In this document: positions 1-8,759 of the stretch, in pieces
Position numbering within the stretch: the stretch's first letter is position 1
How the letters are laid out: every line of letters starts with the position of its first letter
From: Neptunicoccus sediminis
GTDB taxonomy: Bacteria > Pseudomonadota > Alphaproteobacteria > Rhodobacterales > Rhodobacteraceae
DNA: 64,000 nt
Assembly (NCBI RefSeq): GCF_001719615.1
Contig: NZ_MDVX01000001.1
Location: 785,959-849,958 of the forward strand
Direction of reading: 5' to 3'
The notes under the pieces: model-generated
Seen by the model: only the letters and a program-made list of their open reading frames with translations
The model's database searches: none
Told to the model about the DNA's origin: nothing
Made by a program: the position numbers and the translations under genes

Positions 1-909
1 GGCGATGCTGTCTTCGATCTTGTCGAAATCGTCTGGCAGCAGTTCATGGCCAAAGTCCCAGGATGTACCGTCCACGGCCCAGGGGCGGCAGGGTTGTTCG
101 TAAAAGCCAATACACAGGCCACGGCCTTCCTGCCGCAGATAGCTTTCGCCGGAGGGGTCCATCACATGGGGGTGTTCCCCGCCGCTGTCGATTATGTCCG
201 AGATCATCGGGATGGCATCGGTCACAAGATACTGGTGTTCCATCGGGTGCAGCGGCAGATAGACCCCTGCCATCGCGCCCACTTCCCGCGCCCAGAGACC
301 GGCGGCATTGACGATATGTTCCGCGTGGATCGTGCCTTTGTCCGTCACCACATCCCATGTGCCATCCGCCCGCTGGTTTGTTTCGCGCACCATGCAGTGG
401 GTCTCAACCGTTGCGCCGCCCATGCGTGCCGCTTTGGCGTAGGCGTGGGTGGTGCCAGAGGGATCGAGATGCCCGTCGAGCGGATCGTAGAGCCCGCCGA
501 TCACGCCTTTGGTATTGGTCACAGGGGCAATGCGGGCGATTTCGTCCGGTGTGACGATTTCCGTCTCCAGCCCCATGTAGCGGTGCTTTGCCCGCTCTGC
601 GAGCAGCATGTCCATCCGCTCCGGCGTGTCGGCCAGTGTCACGCCGCCCACATGGTGCAGCCCGCAGGACATGCCGGTGAGCGCCTCCAGTTCCTTGTAG
701 AGCCGGATGGTATAGCCTTGCAGCGCCGCCATATTGGTATCGCCATTCAGCGTGTGAAACCCGCCTGCCGCGTGCCACGTAGAACCGGATGTCAGTTCCG
801 AACGTTCCACCAGCAGCACATCGGACCAGCCGAGTTTGGTGAGGTGGTAGAGCACCGAGCAGCCGACAACGCCGCCGCCGATGACACAGACCCGAGTGGT
901 GGTTTTCAT
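1..909 (-). CDS. FAD-dependent dimethylglycine/sarcosine dehydrogenase-like oxidoreductase (partial)
   Basis: The N-terminal 303 residues are present and the gene runs off the left edge. The protein opens MKTTTRVCVIGGGVVGCS, a dinucleotide-binding GxGxxG fold, followed by SGSTWHAAGGFHTLNGDTN, which is typical of the DAO/sarcosine-dimethylglycine dehydrogenase family. These enzymes demethylate N-methylglycines and usually carry a C-terminal GcvT tetrahydrofolate domain, which would lie outside the window. The start at 909 is the ATG after a GC-rich leader. The gene lies 140 bp downstream of livM on the same strand, so the ABC transporter and this dehydrogenase may share a substrate route. The exact substrate (dimethylglycine, sarcosine or another N-methyl amine) cannot be fixed from this half. 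Confidence 0.85.
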   Translation of the reverse strand, partial: MKTTTRVCVIGGGVVGCSVLYHLTKLGWSDVLLVERSELTSGSTWHAAGGFHTLNGDTNMAALQGYTIRLYKELEALTGMSCGLHHVGGVTLADTPERMDMLLAERAKHRYMGLETEIVTPDEIARIAPVTNTKGVIGGLYDPLDGHLDPSGTTHAYAKAARMGGATVETHCMVRETNQRADGTWDVVTDKGTIHAEHIVNAAGLWAREVGAMAGVYLPLHPMEHQYLVTDAIPMISDIIDSGGEHPHVMDPSGESYLRQEGRGLCIGFYEQPCRPWAVDGTSWDFGHELLPDDFDKIEDSIA

Positions 910-953
910 GGTGAAACTCCCGCGTGGTGGACGGGATCAGGCTGGACGGGTTT

Positions 954-980
954 GTCGCAATTGGCAAACCGGTTTGCGAC
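954..980. promoter_or_regulatory. palindromic operator candidate upstream of the FAD dehydrogenase
   Basis: GTCGCAA at 954-960 is mirrored by TTGCGAC at 974-980, and between and over them lies the perfect palindrome GCAAACCGGTTTGC (964-977). It sits about 45 bp upstream of the dehydrogenase start, in the gap after livM. This suggests a regulator site giving the dehydrogenase some independent control. The cognate protein is unknown. Confidence 0.3.
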
Positions 981-1008
981 AGGTTTTGTCGCGAACTCCG
1001 GTGGAATG

Positions 1009-1033
1009 CCAGAGGGCTTGAACAGCCCTCTGG
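1009..1033 (-). terminator. intercistronic hairpin after livM
   Basis: A perfect 9-bp stem CCAGAGGGC/GCCCTCTGG with a 7-nt loop lies just downstream of the livM stop. There is no T-run on the minus strand, so it is more likely an mRNA-stabilising or partial-termination hairpin than a strong terminator. Confidence 0.4.
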
Positions 1034-1049
1034 CGGCAGGGCGTGCCTG

Positions 1050-2435
1050 CTATTTTTCCGGGATCAACCCGCGCGGGCTGAACCGCAGGACCAGAAGCAG
1101 GATAAGCCCCATGGTCATCAGGCGCATGTGCGCTGTGGAGTTTAGCAGATGGATGCGCAGGGCGTTATCCTCTGCCATGCCCGATGTGATGGTCTGCATC
1201 AGCCATGTTCCGATCGGCTCTGCCTGAATCCAGAAGAACCAGACCACAAAGCCCCCCAGAACCGCGCCCCAGTTGTTACCGGAACCGCCAAGGATCACCA
1301 TGACCCAGATCAGGAAGGTAAAGCGCAGCGGCTGGTAGGCGCCGGGTGTAAGCTGCCCGTCGAGCGTGGTCAGCATCGCTCCGGCAATGCCCACAACGAT
1401 AGAGCCGAGCACGAAGACCTGAAGGTGGCGGGCCACAACATCCTTGCCCATCGCATTGGCCGAGACTTCGTTGTCACGGATCGCACGCATCATCCGCCCC
1501 CAAGGGGAGTTCAGCGCCCGTTCTGACAGCCACAGCACAATCAGCAGTACCACGGTAAACAGGATCGCATAGCAGAGTTTGACAAAGACCGATGACGACA
1601 ATGCGGGATCCTGCCCCAGTCGGGTCGCCAGATCCACGAACCATTGGGACTGTTGCAGGTCGATTTCATAAGGCACGGGCCGTGGCAGGCCGGAAACGTT
1701 TTTGACGCCCCGGGTCAGCCAGTCTTCGTGCTTGATGATCGCCACGATGATTTCGGCAATACCCAGCGTCGCAATCGCCAGATAGTCCGAGCGCAGGCCA
1801 AGGGCGGTCTTGCCGATCAGCCATGCGGCCAGTCCTGCAAAGACGCCGCCAACCGGCCATGCCAGAATAATCGGCAGCCCCAGCCCGCCGAGATAGCCTT
1901 CGGAGGCGGGGTTCACGTCTTCGATGGCGTCTCTGGCCGGGCCGTAGAAGTAGCGGATCACGATCAATCCGATCACGATAATGGCAAACAGCGTCAGGCC
2001 ACGGGCCATAGAGGGTGCCATATTGCGGTAAGCGTAGATCGCCGCCATGACCGTGACCACGGCAAGGATAAACGACACGAAAATCCCCAAGGCTCCGGCG
2101 GCCCAGGCATCGGCAACAGGATCGGCAGAGATCAGAACCGCAGCAACGCCGCCAAGGGCGGCAAACCCCATGATCCCTACGTTGAGAAGGCCCGCATAGC
2201 CCCACTGGATATTCACCCCGAGCGCCATGATCGAAGAGATCAAGCAAAGGTTCAGTAGCGCCAGCGCGACGTTCCAGCTTTGGATCATGCCGACAATGAT
2301 GATCAACAGCGCCATGATCGCAAACAGCGATACATTCCTGATCCGGTCCGGCAGCGGTGCCAGCCCCACCAGACGGGGGGCCAGTGACACCACCAGCAGC
2401 GCAAAACAGGCGAGTCCGAGAAGTGTTACAATCAT
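1050..2435 (-). CDS. livM: branched-chain amino acid-type ABC transporter permease LivM
   Basis: A 461-aa integral membrane permease of the LivM family, one half of the inner-membrane channel of a LIV/HAAT-type importer. Hydrophobic helices run throughout. The conserved cytoplasmic segment LRSDYLAIATLGIAEIIVA and the coupling region RMMRAIRDNEVSANAMGKD are typical. It is longer than E. coli LivM (about 425 aa) because of an insertion around residues 120-190. It overlaps livH by 4 bp (ATGA), so the two are translationally coupled. Substrate specificity of this family varies (branched-chain amino acids, amides, urea) and is set by the binding protein. Confidence 0.93.
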   Translation of the reverse strand: MIVTLLGLACFALLVVSLAPRLVGLAPLPDRIRNVSLFAIMALLIIIVGMIQSWNVALALLNLCLISSIMALGVNIQWGYAGLLNVGIMGFAALGGVAAVLISADPVADAWAAGALGIFVSFILAVVTVMAAIYAYRNMAPSMARGLTLFAIIVIGLIVIRYFYGPARDAIEDVNPASEGYLGGLGLPIILAWPVGGVFAGLAAWLIGKTALGLRSDYLAIATLGIAEIIVAIIKHEDWLTRGVKNVSGLPRPVPYEIDLQQSQWFVDLATRLGQDPALSSSVFVKLCYAILFTVVLLIVLWLSERALNSPWGRMMRAIRDNEVSANAMGKDVVARHLQVFVLGSIVVGIAGAMLTTLDGQLTPGAYQPLRFTFLIWVMVILGGSGNNWGAVLGGFVVWFFWIQAEPIGTWLMQTITSGMAEDNALRIHLLNSTAHMRLMTMGLILLLVLRFSPRGLIPEK

Positions 2436-3442
2436 ACCGATTTCCCCGCGAAAATACCTGTGGGACGGAACAGCAGCACCAGCAGAAGGATCATAAAGCT
2501 GACCGCGAATTTATAGTCTGTGGACAAAAGCTGCACCAGCGTATCAGGCTCCCAGCTTTCGGGGACCAGATAGGCGATGAATTTCTTATAGGCATAAGTG
2601 ACCATGATTTCCGAAAAGGCGATCACAAAGCCCCCCGCAATCGCCCCGAGCGGCGAGCCGAGGCCGCCGACAATCGCCGCCGCAAAGATCGGCAGCAGCA
2701 GTTGCAGATAGGTGAACGGCTTGAAGGATTTATCCAGCCCGTAAAGCGTACCGGCGATGGTGGCCAGTGTTGCGGCGATGATCCACGCAACCATGACCAC
2801 TTTGTCAGGGTTGATGCCTGACAGCAGGGCCAGATCTTCGTTATCGGAATAGGCGCGCATGGATTTGCCGGTGCGGGTGCGGTTCAGGAACCAGAACAGC
2901 GCGATCACCACCAGAATGGCAGTCACAACCGTGATCCCCTGAGAGACCTTGAAGGACAGGCCTTCTTCCAATCCGGTCATCTGCTTGAAGGTCCGGGCCT
3001 TGATGATAAATCGCTCGCCATCAGCAAATTTCTGGTCGTTCGGTCCAATGATAAAACGGACAACACCGTTGGTAACAAACATCACACCCATCGAGGCGAT
3101 CAGAAAAATAACCGGCGCGGCCTTCTGGCGGCGGTAAAAGCGATAGACGATCCGGTCCGTTGCCAGCACGAAGCCGATGCAGAACAGGATGCCAAAGGGC
3201 AGGGCCAGCAGGGCGGTGGGCAGCGGATCAATGCTGATCCCCATAGACTGGAACCACCATGTAAACAGGATCGTGACCATGGCACCAAAGGCCATTGTGT
3301 CGCCGTGGGCGAAGTTGGAGAAGCGCAGGATACCGTAAATCAGCGTGACCCCGAGCGCCCCCAGCGCAAGTTGGGAGCCATAGGCGATTGCGGGCACCAG
3401 CACGAAATTTGACAATAGGATAAAGGCGTTCAGGAGTTCCAT
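2432..3442 (-). CDS. livH: branched-chain amino acid-type ABC transporter permease LivH
   Basis: A 336-aa multi-pass permease of the LivH family. It shows the family signature GALGVTLIYGILRFSNFAHG near the N-terminus and RAYSDNEDLALLSGINPDKV in the cytoplasmic coupling loop. It pairs with LivM to form the channel. The gene follows livF with a 97-bp gap and overlaps livM by 4 bp. Its place within a complete five-gene transporter set supports the assignment. Confidence 0.94.
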   Translation of the reverse strand: MELLNAFILLSNFVLVPAIAYGSQLALGALGVTLIYGILRFSNFAHGDTMAFGAMVTILFTWWFQSMGISIDPLPTALLALPFGILFCIGFVLATDRIVYRFYRRQKAAPVIFLIASMGVMFVTNGVVRFIIGPNDQKFADGERFIIKARTFKQMTGLEEGLSFKVSQGITVVTAILVVIALFWFLNRTRTGKSMRAYSDNEDLALLSGINPDKVVMVAWIIAATLATIAGTLYGLDKSFKPFTYLQLLLPIFAAAIVGGLGSPLGAIAGGFVIAFSEIMVTYAYKKFIAYLVPESWEPDTLVQLLSTDYKFAVSFMILLLVLLFRPTGIFAGKSV

Positions 3443-3539
3443 GACAAGGCTTTCTGATGGCTGGCGGAACGGACGGGCGTCACCGTTGTTCCGGAAAAGA
3501 GAGGGCGGGCCGCAGAGCGGGGCGGGACAGTGCTGCGCA

Positions 3540-4247
3540 TCATCCCCCCAAAAAGCTCTTGCGGACTTCGGGGTCGTTCATCAGCGCTTCGCCGGTGTCG
3601 GTAAAGCGGTTGCGACCCTGCACCAGAACATACCCTTTGTCCGCGATGTTCAGCGCCTGACGGGCGTTCTGTTCCACCATCAGGATGGAAATGCCGGTAC
3701 GGGCCACCTCGATGATGCGGTCGAACAACTCGTCCATCACAATCGGAGAAACCCCCGCAGTGGGTTCATCCAGCATCAGCAGTTTGGGCTGGGTCATCAG
3801 GGCACGGCCCACGGCGACCTGCTGGCGCTGCCCGCCGGACAGTTCGCCGGCATTCTGGCGGCGCTTTTCCTTCAGGATGGGAAACAGTTCGTAGACCTGC
3901 TCCATCGTGCCGTTAATATTGTCACGGCGCAGGAAAGCCCCCATTTCGAGGTTCTCTTCCACGCTCATGGACGGAAACACATTGGAGGTCTGGGGCACAA
4001 ATGCCATGCCCTTGGCCACGCGGTCTTGCGGTGTCAGATGGGTAATATCCTCACCATCCAGTGTTACGCTGCCTTCACGCAGGTTCAGCATTCCGAAGAC
4101 GGCTTTCATCGCGGTGGATTTGCCCGCACCGTTGGGTCCGACGATAACAGCGATTTCGCCCTCGGCGGCCTCAATTGTGCAATCGTGCAGGATGTCCGCA
4201 CCACGGCCATAGCCGCCGGTCATGTTGCTGGCTGAAAGATAGCTCAT
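3540..4247 (-). CDS. livF: LIV-type ABC transporter ATP-binding protein LivF
   Basis: A 235-aa ATPase. Walker A is GPNGAGKST, the ABC signature is LSGGQRQQVAVGRAL, and Walker B is LLMLDEPTAGVSP, followed by the H-loop region LMVEQNARQAL. The short length and the MVEQN motif mark it as LivF rather than LivG. Its start overlaps the end of livG by 4 bp, so the two ATPases are co-translated. It energises uptake together with LivG. Confidence 0.95.
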   Translation of the reverse strand: MSYLSASNMTGGYGRGADILHDCTIEAAEGEIAVIVGPNGAGKSTAMKAVFGMLNLREGSVTLDGEDITHLTPQDRVAKGMAFVPQTSNVFPSMSVEENLEMGAFLRRDNINGTMEQVYELFPILKEKRRQNAGELSGGQRQQVAVGRALMTQPKLLMLDEPTAGVSPIVMDELFDRIIEVARTGISILMVEQNARQALNIADKGYVLVQGRNRFTDTGEALMNDPEVRKSFLGG

Positions 4248-5026
4248 GCGCTCACCTGCGGCTTGTTCTTCAGGCCGGTGCCGAGATAGGCTTCGATCAC
4301 CTGCTCGTTGGCCTTGATTTCGTCGATGGAGCCTTCGGCCAGCACGGTGCCCTCAGCCATGACAATCACCGGATCACACAGACGTCCGATGAAATCCATA
4401 TCGTGCTCGATCATGCAAAAAGTATAGCCCCGTTCCTGATTGAGACGCAGGATGGCATCCCCGATGGTGTTCAGCAGGGTGCGGTTCACACCGGCGCCCA
4501 CTTCGTCCAGAAACACGATCTTGGCATCGACCATCATGGTGCGGCCCAGTTCCAGCAGCTTTTTCTGACCGCCAGACAGATTGCCCGCCAGTTCGTCGGC
4601 TACATGGGAAATTTCCAGAAATTCGATCACCTCATCCGCTTTCTTGCGGATTTCGGCCTCTTGACTGCGCACAAGGCCCGGTTTGAACCAAGCGTCCCAC
4701 AGACGTTCGCCCGCCTGATCGGGGGGAACCATCATCAGGTTCTCGCGCACGGTCATGGTGGAAAACTCATGGGCGATCTGGAAGGTGCGCAGCAGACCGC
4801 GGTCAAACAGGGAATGGGGGGGAAGGCCGGTGATGTCCTCTCCGTCCAGCAGCACCCGTCCACCGCTGGGTTTGTGAACCCCTGCAATCACGTTAAAGAG
4901 TGTAGTTTTGCCCGCGCCATTCGGGCCGATCAGCCCCGTGATGGAGCCTTTGGCGATTTCAAGCGAAGCGTCGTTCACAGCATAAAAGCCGCCGAACCGC
5001 TTCACCAGATTTTCAACTTTGATCAT
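4244..5026 (-). CDS. livG: LIV-type ABC transporter ATP-binding protein LivG
   Basis: A 260-aa ATPase with Walker [13 protein letters not shown], the LivG-typical segment [20 protein letters not shown], signature [16 protein letters not shown], Walker [13 protein letters not shown] and H-loop MIEHDMDFI. In most LivG proteins the Walker B segment reads LDEPxAGxN; here Pro is replaced by Val, a modest variation. The gene is separated from the binding-protein gene by a terminator/attenuator hairpin, and so is probably expressed at a lower level than the binding protein. Confidence 0.95.
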   Translation of the reverse strand: MIKVENLVKRFGGFYAVNDASLEIAKGSITGLIGPNGAGKTTLFNVIAGVHKPSGGRVLLDGEDITGLPPHSLFDRGLLRTFQIAHEFSTMTVRENLMMVPPDQAGERLWDAWFKPGLVRSQEAEIRKKADEVIEFLEISHVADELAGNLSGGQKKLLELGRTMMVDAKIVFLDEVGAGVNRTLLNTIGDAILRLNQERGYTFCMIEHDMDFIGRLCDPVIVMAEGTVLAEGSIDEIKANEQVIEAYLGTGLKNKPQVSA

Positions 5027-5043
5027 GGTGTGTCAGCCGATCT

Positions 5044-5077
5044 AAAAAAAGCAGCCCGCAAGGTGATTGCGGGCTGC
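5044..5077 (-). terminator. terminator/attenuator between binding protein and livG
   Basis: A perfect 10-bp inverted repeat, GCAGCCCGCA (5051-5060) and TGCGGGCTGC (5068-5077), is followed on the minus strand by seven Ts (the As at 5044-5050). It lies between the binding-protein stop and livG. This arrangement commonly gives excess binding protein over membrane components. Confidence 0.85.
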
Positions 5078-5097
5078 TTAGATGCGTCAATGAGCGA

Positions 5098-6285
5098 TTA
5101 TCGGAAACCGACCGTGGACAGCGCACCGTCCTTGATCTCGATCTCGCGGTAGCTACCGGCACTTTCACCTGCGCCGATCAGTTCCACGTTGGACGCGCCA
5201 ACATAGTCCACGTCACCGCCACCTGCGATGATTTCCAGCGCCTTGCCCAGTTCACCCGGCATGATTTTTTCGCCCGGTGCGTTGGCCACATCCATGATCT
5301 TCTCTTTGTAAACAGAAGGATCGGTGGAGTCTGCGGCCTGCATCGCCAGTGCGATCAGCGCTGCGGCGTCATAGGATTCCGCAACATAAGGTGCAGATGC
5401 GTCCACATCAGCCATCTGGTCGTTCAGCATGCCAGCGCCTTCGCTGTCTGTGCCCGGGGCCTGACCGAAAGAACCATCAAGGTCCGAACCGATCGCTTCG
5501 GGCAGGCTGTCACCAACCATACCGTCGGACAGTACGAATGTGTCAAAAGCACCGGAATCAAGCGAACCTTCAATCACGCCTTTACCACCTTGGTCGAGGT
5601 AGCCGACAACAACCAGAACATCACCACCGGCAGCGGCCAGTGCGCCAACCTCGGCAGAGTAATCCGCCTTGCCGTCTTCGTGTGCAGCAGAGATGGTCAC
5701 AGTGCCACCGGCAGCTTCAAAGGAAGACTGGAACGCATCGGCAAGACCTTTGCCGTAGTCGTTGTTGGTGTAGGTGATCGCAACGGATTTGATGTCGCGG
5801 TCCATAATCACTTCGGTCATCACCTCACCCTGACGGGCATCGGAAGGGGATGTACGGAAGAACAGGCCGTTGTCTTCAACATCGGACAGCGCCGGCGACG
5901 TCGCGGATGGAGAGATCATCACCATGCCGTTGGCAACAGCAACGTTGGTCAGGATCGCAGTTGTCACACCGGAGCAGTCAGCGCCTACAATGCCGGACAC
6001 ACCGTCGGATGTGATCAGACGTTCGGCAGCGGCGCTGGCCGCAGCAGAGTCAACACAGGTGCTGTCTGCACGGACCGGCGTGATGGACTTGCCGCCCATG
6101 AACTTGCCGGATTCAGAAACTTCGGACATTGCTTTTTCCGCACCGGCAGCCATTGCGGGTGTGAGCGATTCAATCGGACCTGTAAAGCCGAGGATCACGC
6201 CCAGTTTGACGTCTCCGTGGGCTTCGCCAAAGGCGGTTCCGGCCAGCGCAACAGTGGCGGCGGACGCGAGCAGTAGTTTTTTCAT
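5098..6285 (-). CDS. LIV-type ABC transporter periplasmic substrate-binding protein
   Basis: A 395-aa secreted protein. The signal peptide MKKLLLASAATVALAGTAFG is followed by the Leu/Ile/Val-binding fold (VKLGVILGFTGPIESLTPAMAAGAEKAM). The start at 6285 is preceded by GGGAGAG, an excellent ribosome-binding site; the open frame extends further upstream but lacks this. It is the ligand-capture component for LivGFHM. The ligand cannot be read from sequence. The downstream dehydrogenase makes an amino acid or N-methylated amino acid plausible. Confidence 0.92.
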   Translation of the reverse strand: MKKLLLASAATVALAGTAFGEAHGDVKLGVILGFTGPIESLTPAMAAGAEKAMSEVSESGKFMGGKSITPVRADSTCVDSAAASAAAERLITSDGVSGIVGADCSGVTTAILTNVAVANGMVMISPSATSPALSDVEDNGLFFRTSPSDARQGEVMTEVIMDRDIKSVAITYTNNDYGKGLADAFQSSFEAAGGTVTISAAHEDGKADYSAEVGALAAAGGDVLVVVGYLDQGGKGVIEGSLDSGAFDTFVLSDGMVGDSLPEAIGSDLDGSFGQAPGTDSEGAGMLNDQMADVDASAPYVAESYDAAALIALAMQAADSTDPSVYKEKIMDVANAPGEKIMPGELGKALEIIAGGGDVDYVGASNVELIGAGESAGSYREIEIKDGALSTVGFR

Positions 6286-6440
6286 GTGTTCTCTCCCTGC
6301 ATGAATAGTAGGCAGGGACACTAGAGAATACGGTGCCAATTGCAAGGGTATCCTTGCTGTACCAAGGGTCAAATGGCATCCTTGTCCAGAGCCAGTTTTG
6401 CCGCAGGTAATATAGTGAAAGCCGGAAAGGGATTTTTGTA

Positions 6441-7541
6441 ATGAAAATGATATTAATGGCCGTAATGCTTTGCTTTTCTTCCGCTGGCGTGCTGGCGCAA
6501 ACCGTAAAAACCTCGCTTGGAACCTTGCAGGTGACACAGCTTGCCAAAGGGCTGGACGAGCCTTGGGCCGTTGCGATTCTTCCCGATGGACAGTTTCTGG
6601 TGACAGAGCGCAAGGGACGGCTCTGGCTGTTTGACGGCAAAGGCGGCAAGACCCGCGTATCCGGCGTGCCAAAGGTCTATGCCAAGGGGCAGGGCGGCTT
6701 GCTTGATGTGGTGCTTGCACGGGATTTCGCCCAAAGCGGAGAGCTGTTTTTGACCTATGCGAAATCTCAATCGGGCGGGGCGGGCACAGCGCTTGCCGTG
6801 GCGCGGCTTGATGGGCAAGCTGCCGCCCTAAGGGATGTTCGCCTGTTGTTTGAGATGAAACCGGGCAATCGCGGCGGGCGGCATTTTGGGTCGCGCGTGG
6901 TCGAGGCTGAGGATGGTACGTTGTTTGTAACCCTGGGGGAGCGGGGTAATCGCCCGCTGGCGCAGGATCTGTCCACCCATAATGGAACGGTCATTCGGGT
7001 GGCCCGTACCGGTGGTGTGCCCAAGTCGAACCCTTTCATTGACACCAAAGGGGCGCTGCCTGAAATCTGGTCCTACGGTCATCGCAACGCACAGGGCGCG
7101 GCGCTGGATAAATCGGGGCAGTTGTGGCTGGTGGAACATGGCGCAAAAGGCGGGGATGAGGTGAACCGCGTAGAAAGAGGGGCGAACTACGGCTGGCCCG
7201 TGATTTCCTACGGCGAGCATTATTCAGGCGGCAAGATCGGGGAAGGCACGTCCAAGGCAGGGATGGAGCAGCCGGACTTCTACTGGGACCCCTCTATCGC
7301 GCCATCGGGCATGATGATCTATTCGGGACAGATGTTTTCAGAATGGAAGGGCGATATTTTTGTCGGATCACTGAAATTCGACCATATCGCACGGCTGGAC
7401 CGCTCCGGCACGAAACTCTCTGCCGGAGAGCAGTTGAAGTCCCGCGAAACCGGACGGGTCCGCGACATCCGGCAGGCACCGGACGGGTCGATCTGGTTTC
7501 TCAGCGTGGATCGGGGTGGCTTGTTCCGGATCAGTCGTTAG
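6441..7541 (+). CDS. PQQ-dependent soluble aldose sugar dehydrogenase family protein
   Basis: A 366-aa secreted beta-propeller protein. The signal peptide MKMILMAVMLCFSSAGVLAQ is followed by LAKGLDEPWAVAILPDGQFLVTERKGR, the opening blade of the GSDH/YliI family. Further family segments are SYGHRNAQGAALD and LWLVEHGAKGGDEVN. Members oxidise aldose sugars in the periplasm using pyrroloquinoline quinone. The ribosome-binding site GGAAAGGG lies 9 nt before the ATG. It is divergent from the ABC operon and its end overlaps the convergent regulator gene by 11 bp. PQQ synthesis genes are not in the window. Confidence 0.9.
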   Translation: MKMILMAVMLCFSSAGVLAQTVKTSLGTLQVTQLAKGLDEPWAVAILPDGQFLVTERKGRLWLFDGKGGKTRVSGVPKVYAKGQGGLLDVVLARDFAQSGELFLTYAKSQSGGAGTALAVARLDGQAAALRDVRLLFEMKPGNRGGRHFGSRVVEAEDGTLFVTLGERGNRPLAQDLSTHNGTVIRVARTGGVPKSNPFIDTKGALPEIWSYGHRNAQGAALDKSGQLWLVEHGAKGGDEVNRVERGANYGWPVISYGEHYSGGKIGEGTSKAGMEQPDFYWDPSIAPSGMMIYSGQMFSEWKGDIFVGSLKFDHIARLDRSGTKLSAGEQLKSRETGRVRDIRQAPDGSIWFLSVDRGGLFRISR

Positions 7542-8538
7542 GTTTCAGGTCCGGATTGCGCGACGCCTGCGAGCCCCGTTCGCGGTAGGGGGTGGTGTCG
7601 TACTGTGCGCGGTAGCATTTTGAAAAATGTGATGGCGAGGCAAAGCCGCAGGCCAGCGCCACATTGATCACTGACATCTCTGTCTGCATCAGCAGGTTGC
7701 GCGCCTTTTGCAGCCGCAATTCCATATAGTACCGTTTGGGGGACCGGCTGAGATAGCGGCTGAACAGACGCTCCAACTGGCGGGTGGACATGCCCACATC
7801 CTGCGCCAGCACTGACGGGCTGACTGGTTCTTCGATGTTGCTCTCCATCATCTGGATCACAGTGGACAGTTTGGGATGCCGTACCCCGATGCGGGTCGGA
7901 ATCGACAGGCGCTGTTCGTCCCTTTCACTGCGGATGTTGGTGTGCAAACACTGGTCCGCCACCCAGTTGGCAATATCTTCACCGTCGCGGGTAGCCATCA
8001 GTTTCAGCATCAGGTCCAGCGATGACGTGCCACCGGCGGACGTGAACCGGTTGCCGTCAATCATGTAGACCGACTTATACAACTCTACCTCGTCAAATTC
8101 CTCGGTGAAACTGTCGTAGTTTTCCCAGTGGATTGTACATTTCTTACCGTCCAGCAATCCGGCCTTGGCCATCGTATGCGCACCCGTACACAGCCCGCCA
8201 ATGGACACGCCCTTGCGCGCCTCGCGGCGCAGCCAGTTCATCACCGGTTTTGTCGAGGTCCGGTCGATCTCCAGCCCGCCACAAATCATGACGGTGTCTT
8301 CCCGCGCGATGTCCCCTAGTCCGGCATCGGGCATGATGCGGGTGCCGTTGGAACAGGCCACCGGCCCGCCGTCCTCGGTTATGATGCTCCAGCTGTAGCG
8401 CAGGCGTTTGTCAAAACGGTTCGCGATACGCAAGGAATCGAGTGCCGTAGCAAACGGCACCAGCGAAAACTGGTCAAGCAACAGAAAGACGTATTTGCGT
8501 GTTTTGGTTTCGACGAGGGAAGGTCTGGCTATGGGCAT
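7531..8538 (-). CDS. GlxA-family transcriptional regulator (DJ-1/PfpI domain + AraC HTH)
   Basis: A 335-aa protein with an N-terminal class I glutamine-amidotransferase-like domain (residues about 15-190, GGLCTGAHTMAKAGLLDG around the nucleophile elbow) and a C-terminal AraC DNA-binding domain (residues about 225-320, VGMSTRQLERLF and ACGFASPSHFSKCYR). This architecture includes GbdR, which controls glycine betaine, dimethylglycine and sarcosine catabolism in Pseudomonas. Given the dehydrogenase at the left edge, a GbdR-like role is attractive but is inference. It is convergent with the sugar dehydrogenase gene and divergent from DAHP synthase. Confidence 0.9.
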   Translation of the reverse strand: MPIARPSLVETKTRKYVFLLLDQFSLVPFATALDSLRIANRFDKRLRYSWSIITEDGGPVACSNGTRIMPDAGLGDIAREDTVMICGGLEIDRTSTKPVMNWLRREARKGVSIGGLCTGAHTMAKAGLLDGKKCTIHWENYDSFTEEFDEVELYKSVYMIDGNRFTSAGGTSSLDLMLKLMATRDGEDIANWVADQCLHTNIRSERDEQRLSIPTRIGVRHPKLSTVIQMMESNIEEPVSPSVLAQDVGMSTRQLERLFSRYLSRSPKRYYMELRLQKARNLLMQTEMSVINVALACGFASPSHFSKCYRAQYDTTPYRERGSQASRNPDLKPND

Positions 8539-8759
8539 GGCGGCAACGTTTGATAGGCCCGAATCACCGGGGCAGTTTGTGTCGTGGTCAACTTGTAAGT
8601 TTTTGCAAATTTGTCACAAGGGGTTAACGTTACCATCCGAATGCTTTTCAGACCCGTCAAAAACCGCCAATCCCCGATGATACGATCCAAGGGGTTCTGG
8701 TCAAAGGGCAGGGGCTGTTGTATGACCGGAATTCCGATACCCCACCAAGGAGAGACCCG

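Noticed and set aside
404..967. 187-codon minus-strand frame overlapping the FAD dehydrogenase
   Set aside because: It is an out-of-register reading of the dehydrogenase gene, whose true frame starts at 909 and carries the nucleotide-binding motif.
46..1227. Long plus-strand reading frame of 393 codons at the left edge
   Set aside because: It is the antisense shadow of the FAD dehydrogenase and livM genes, rich in His, Arg and Cys with no family match.
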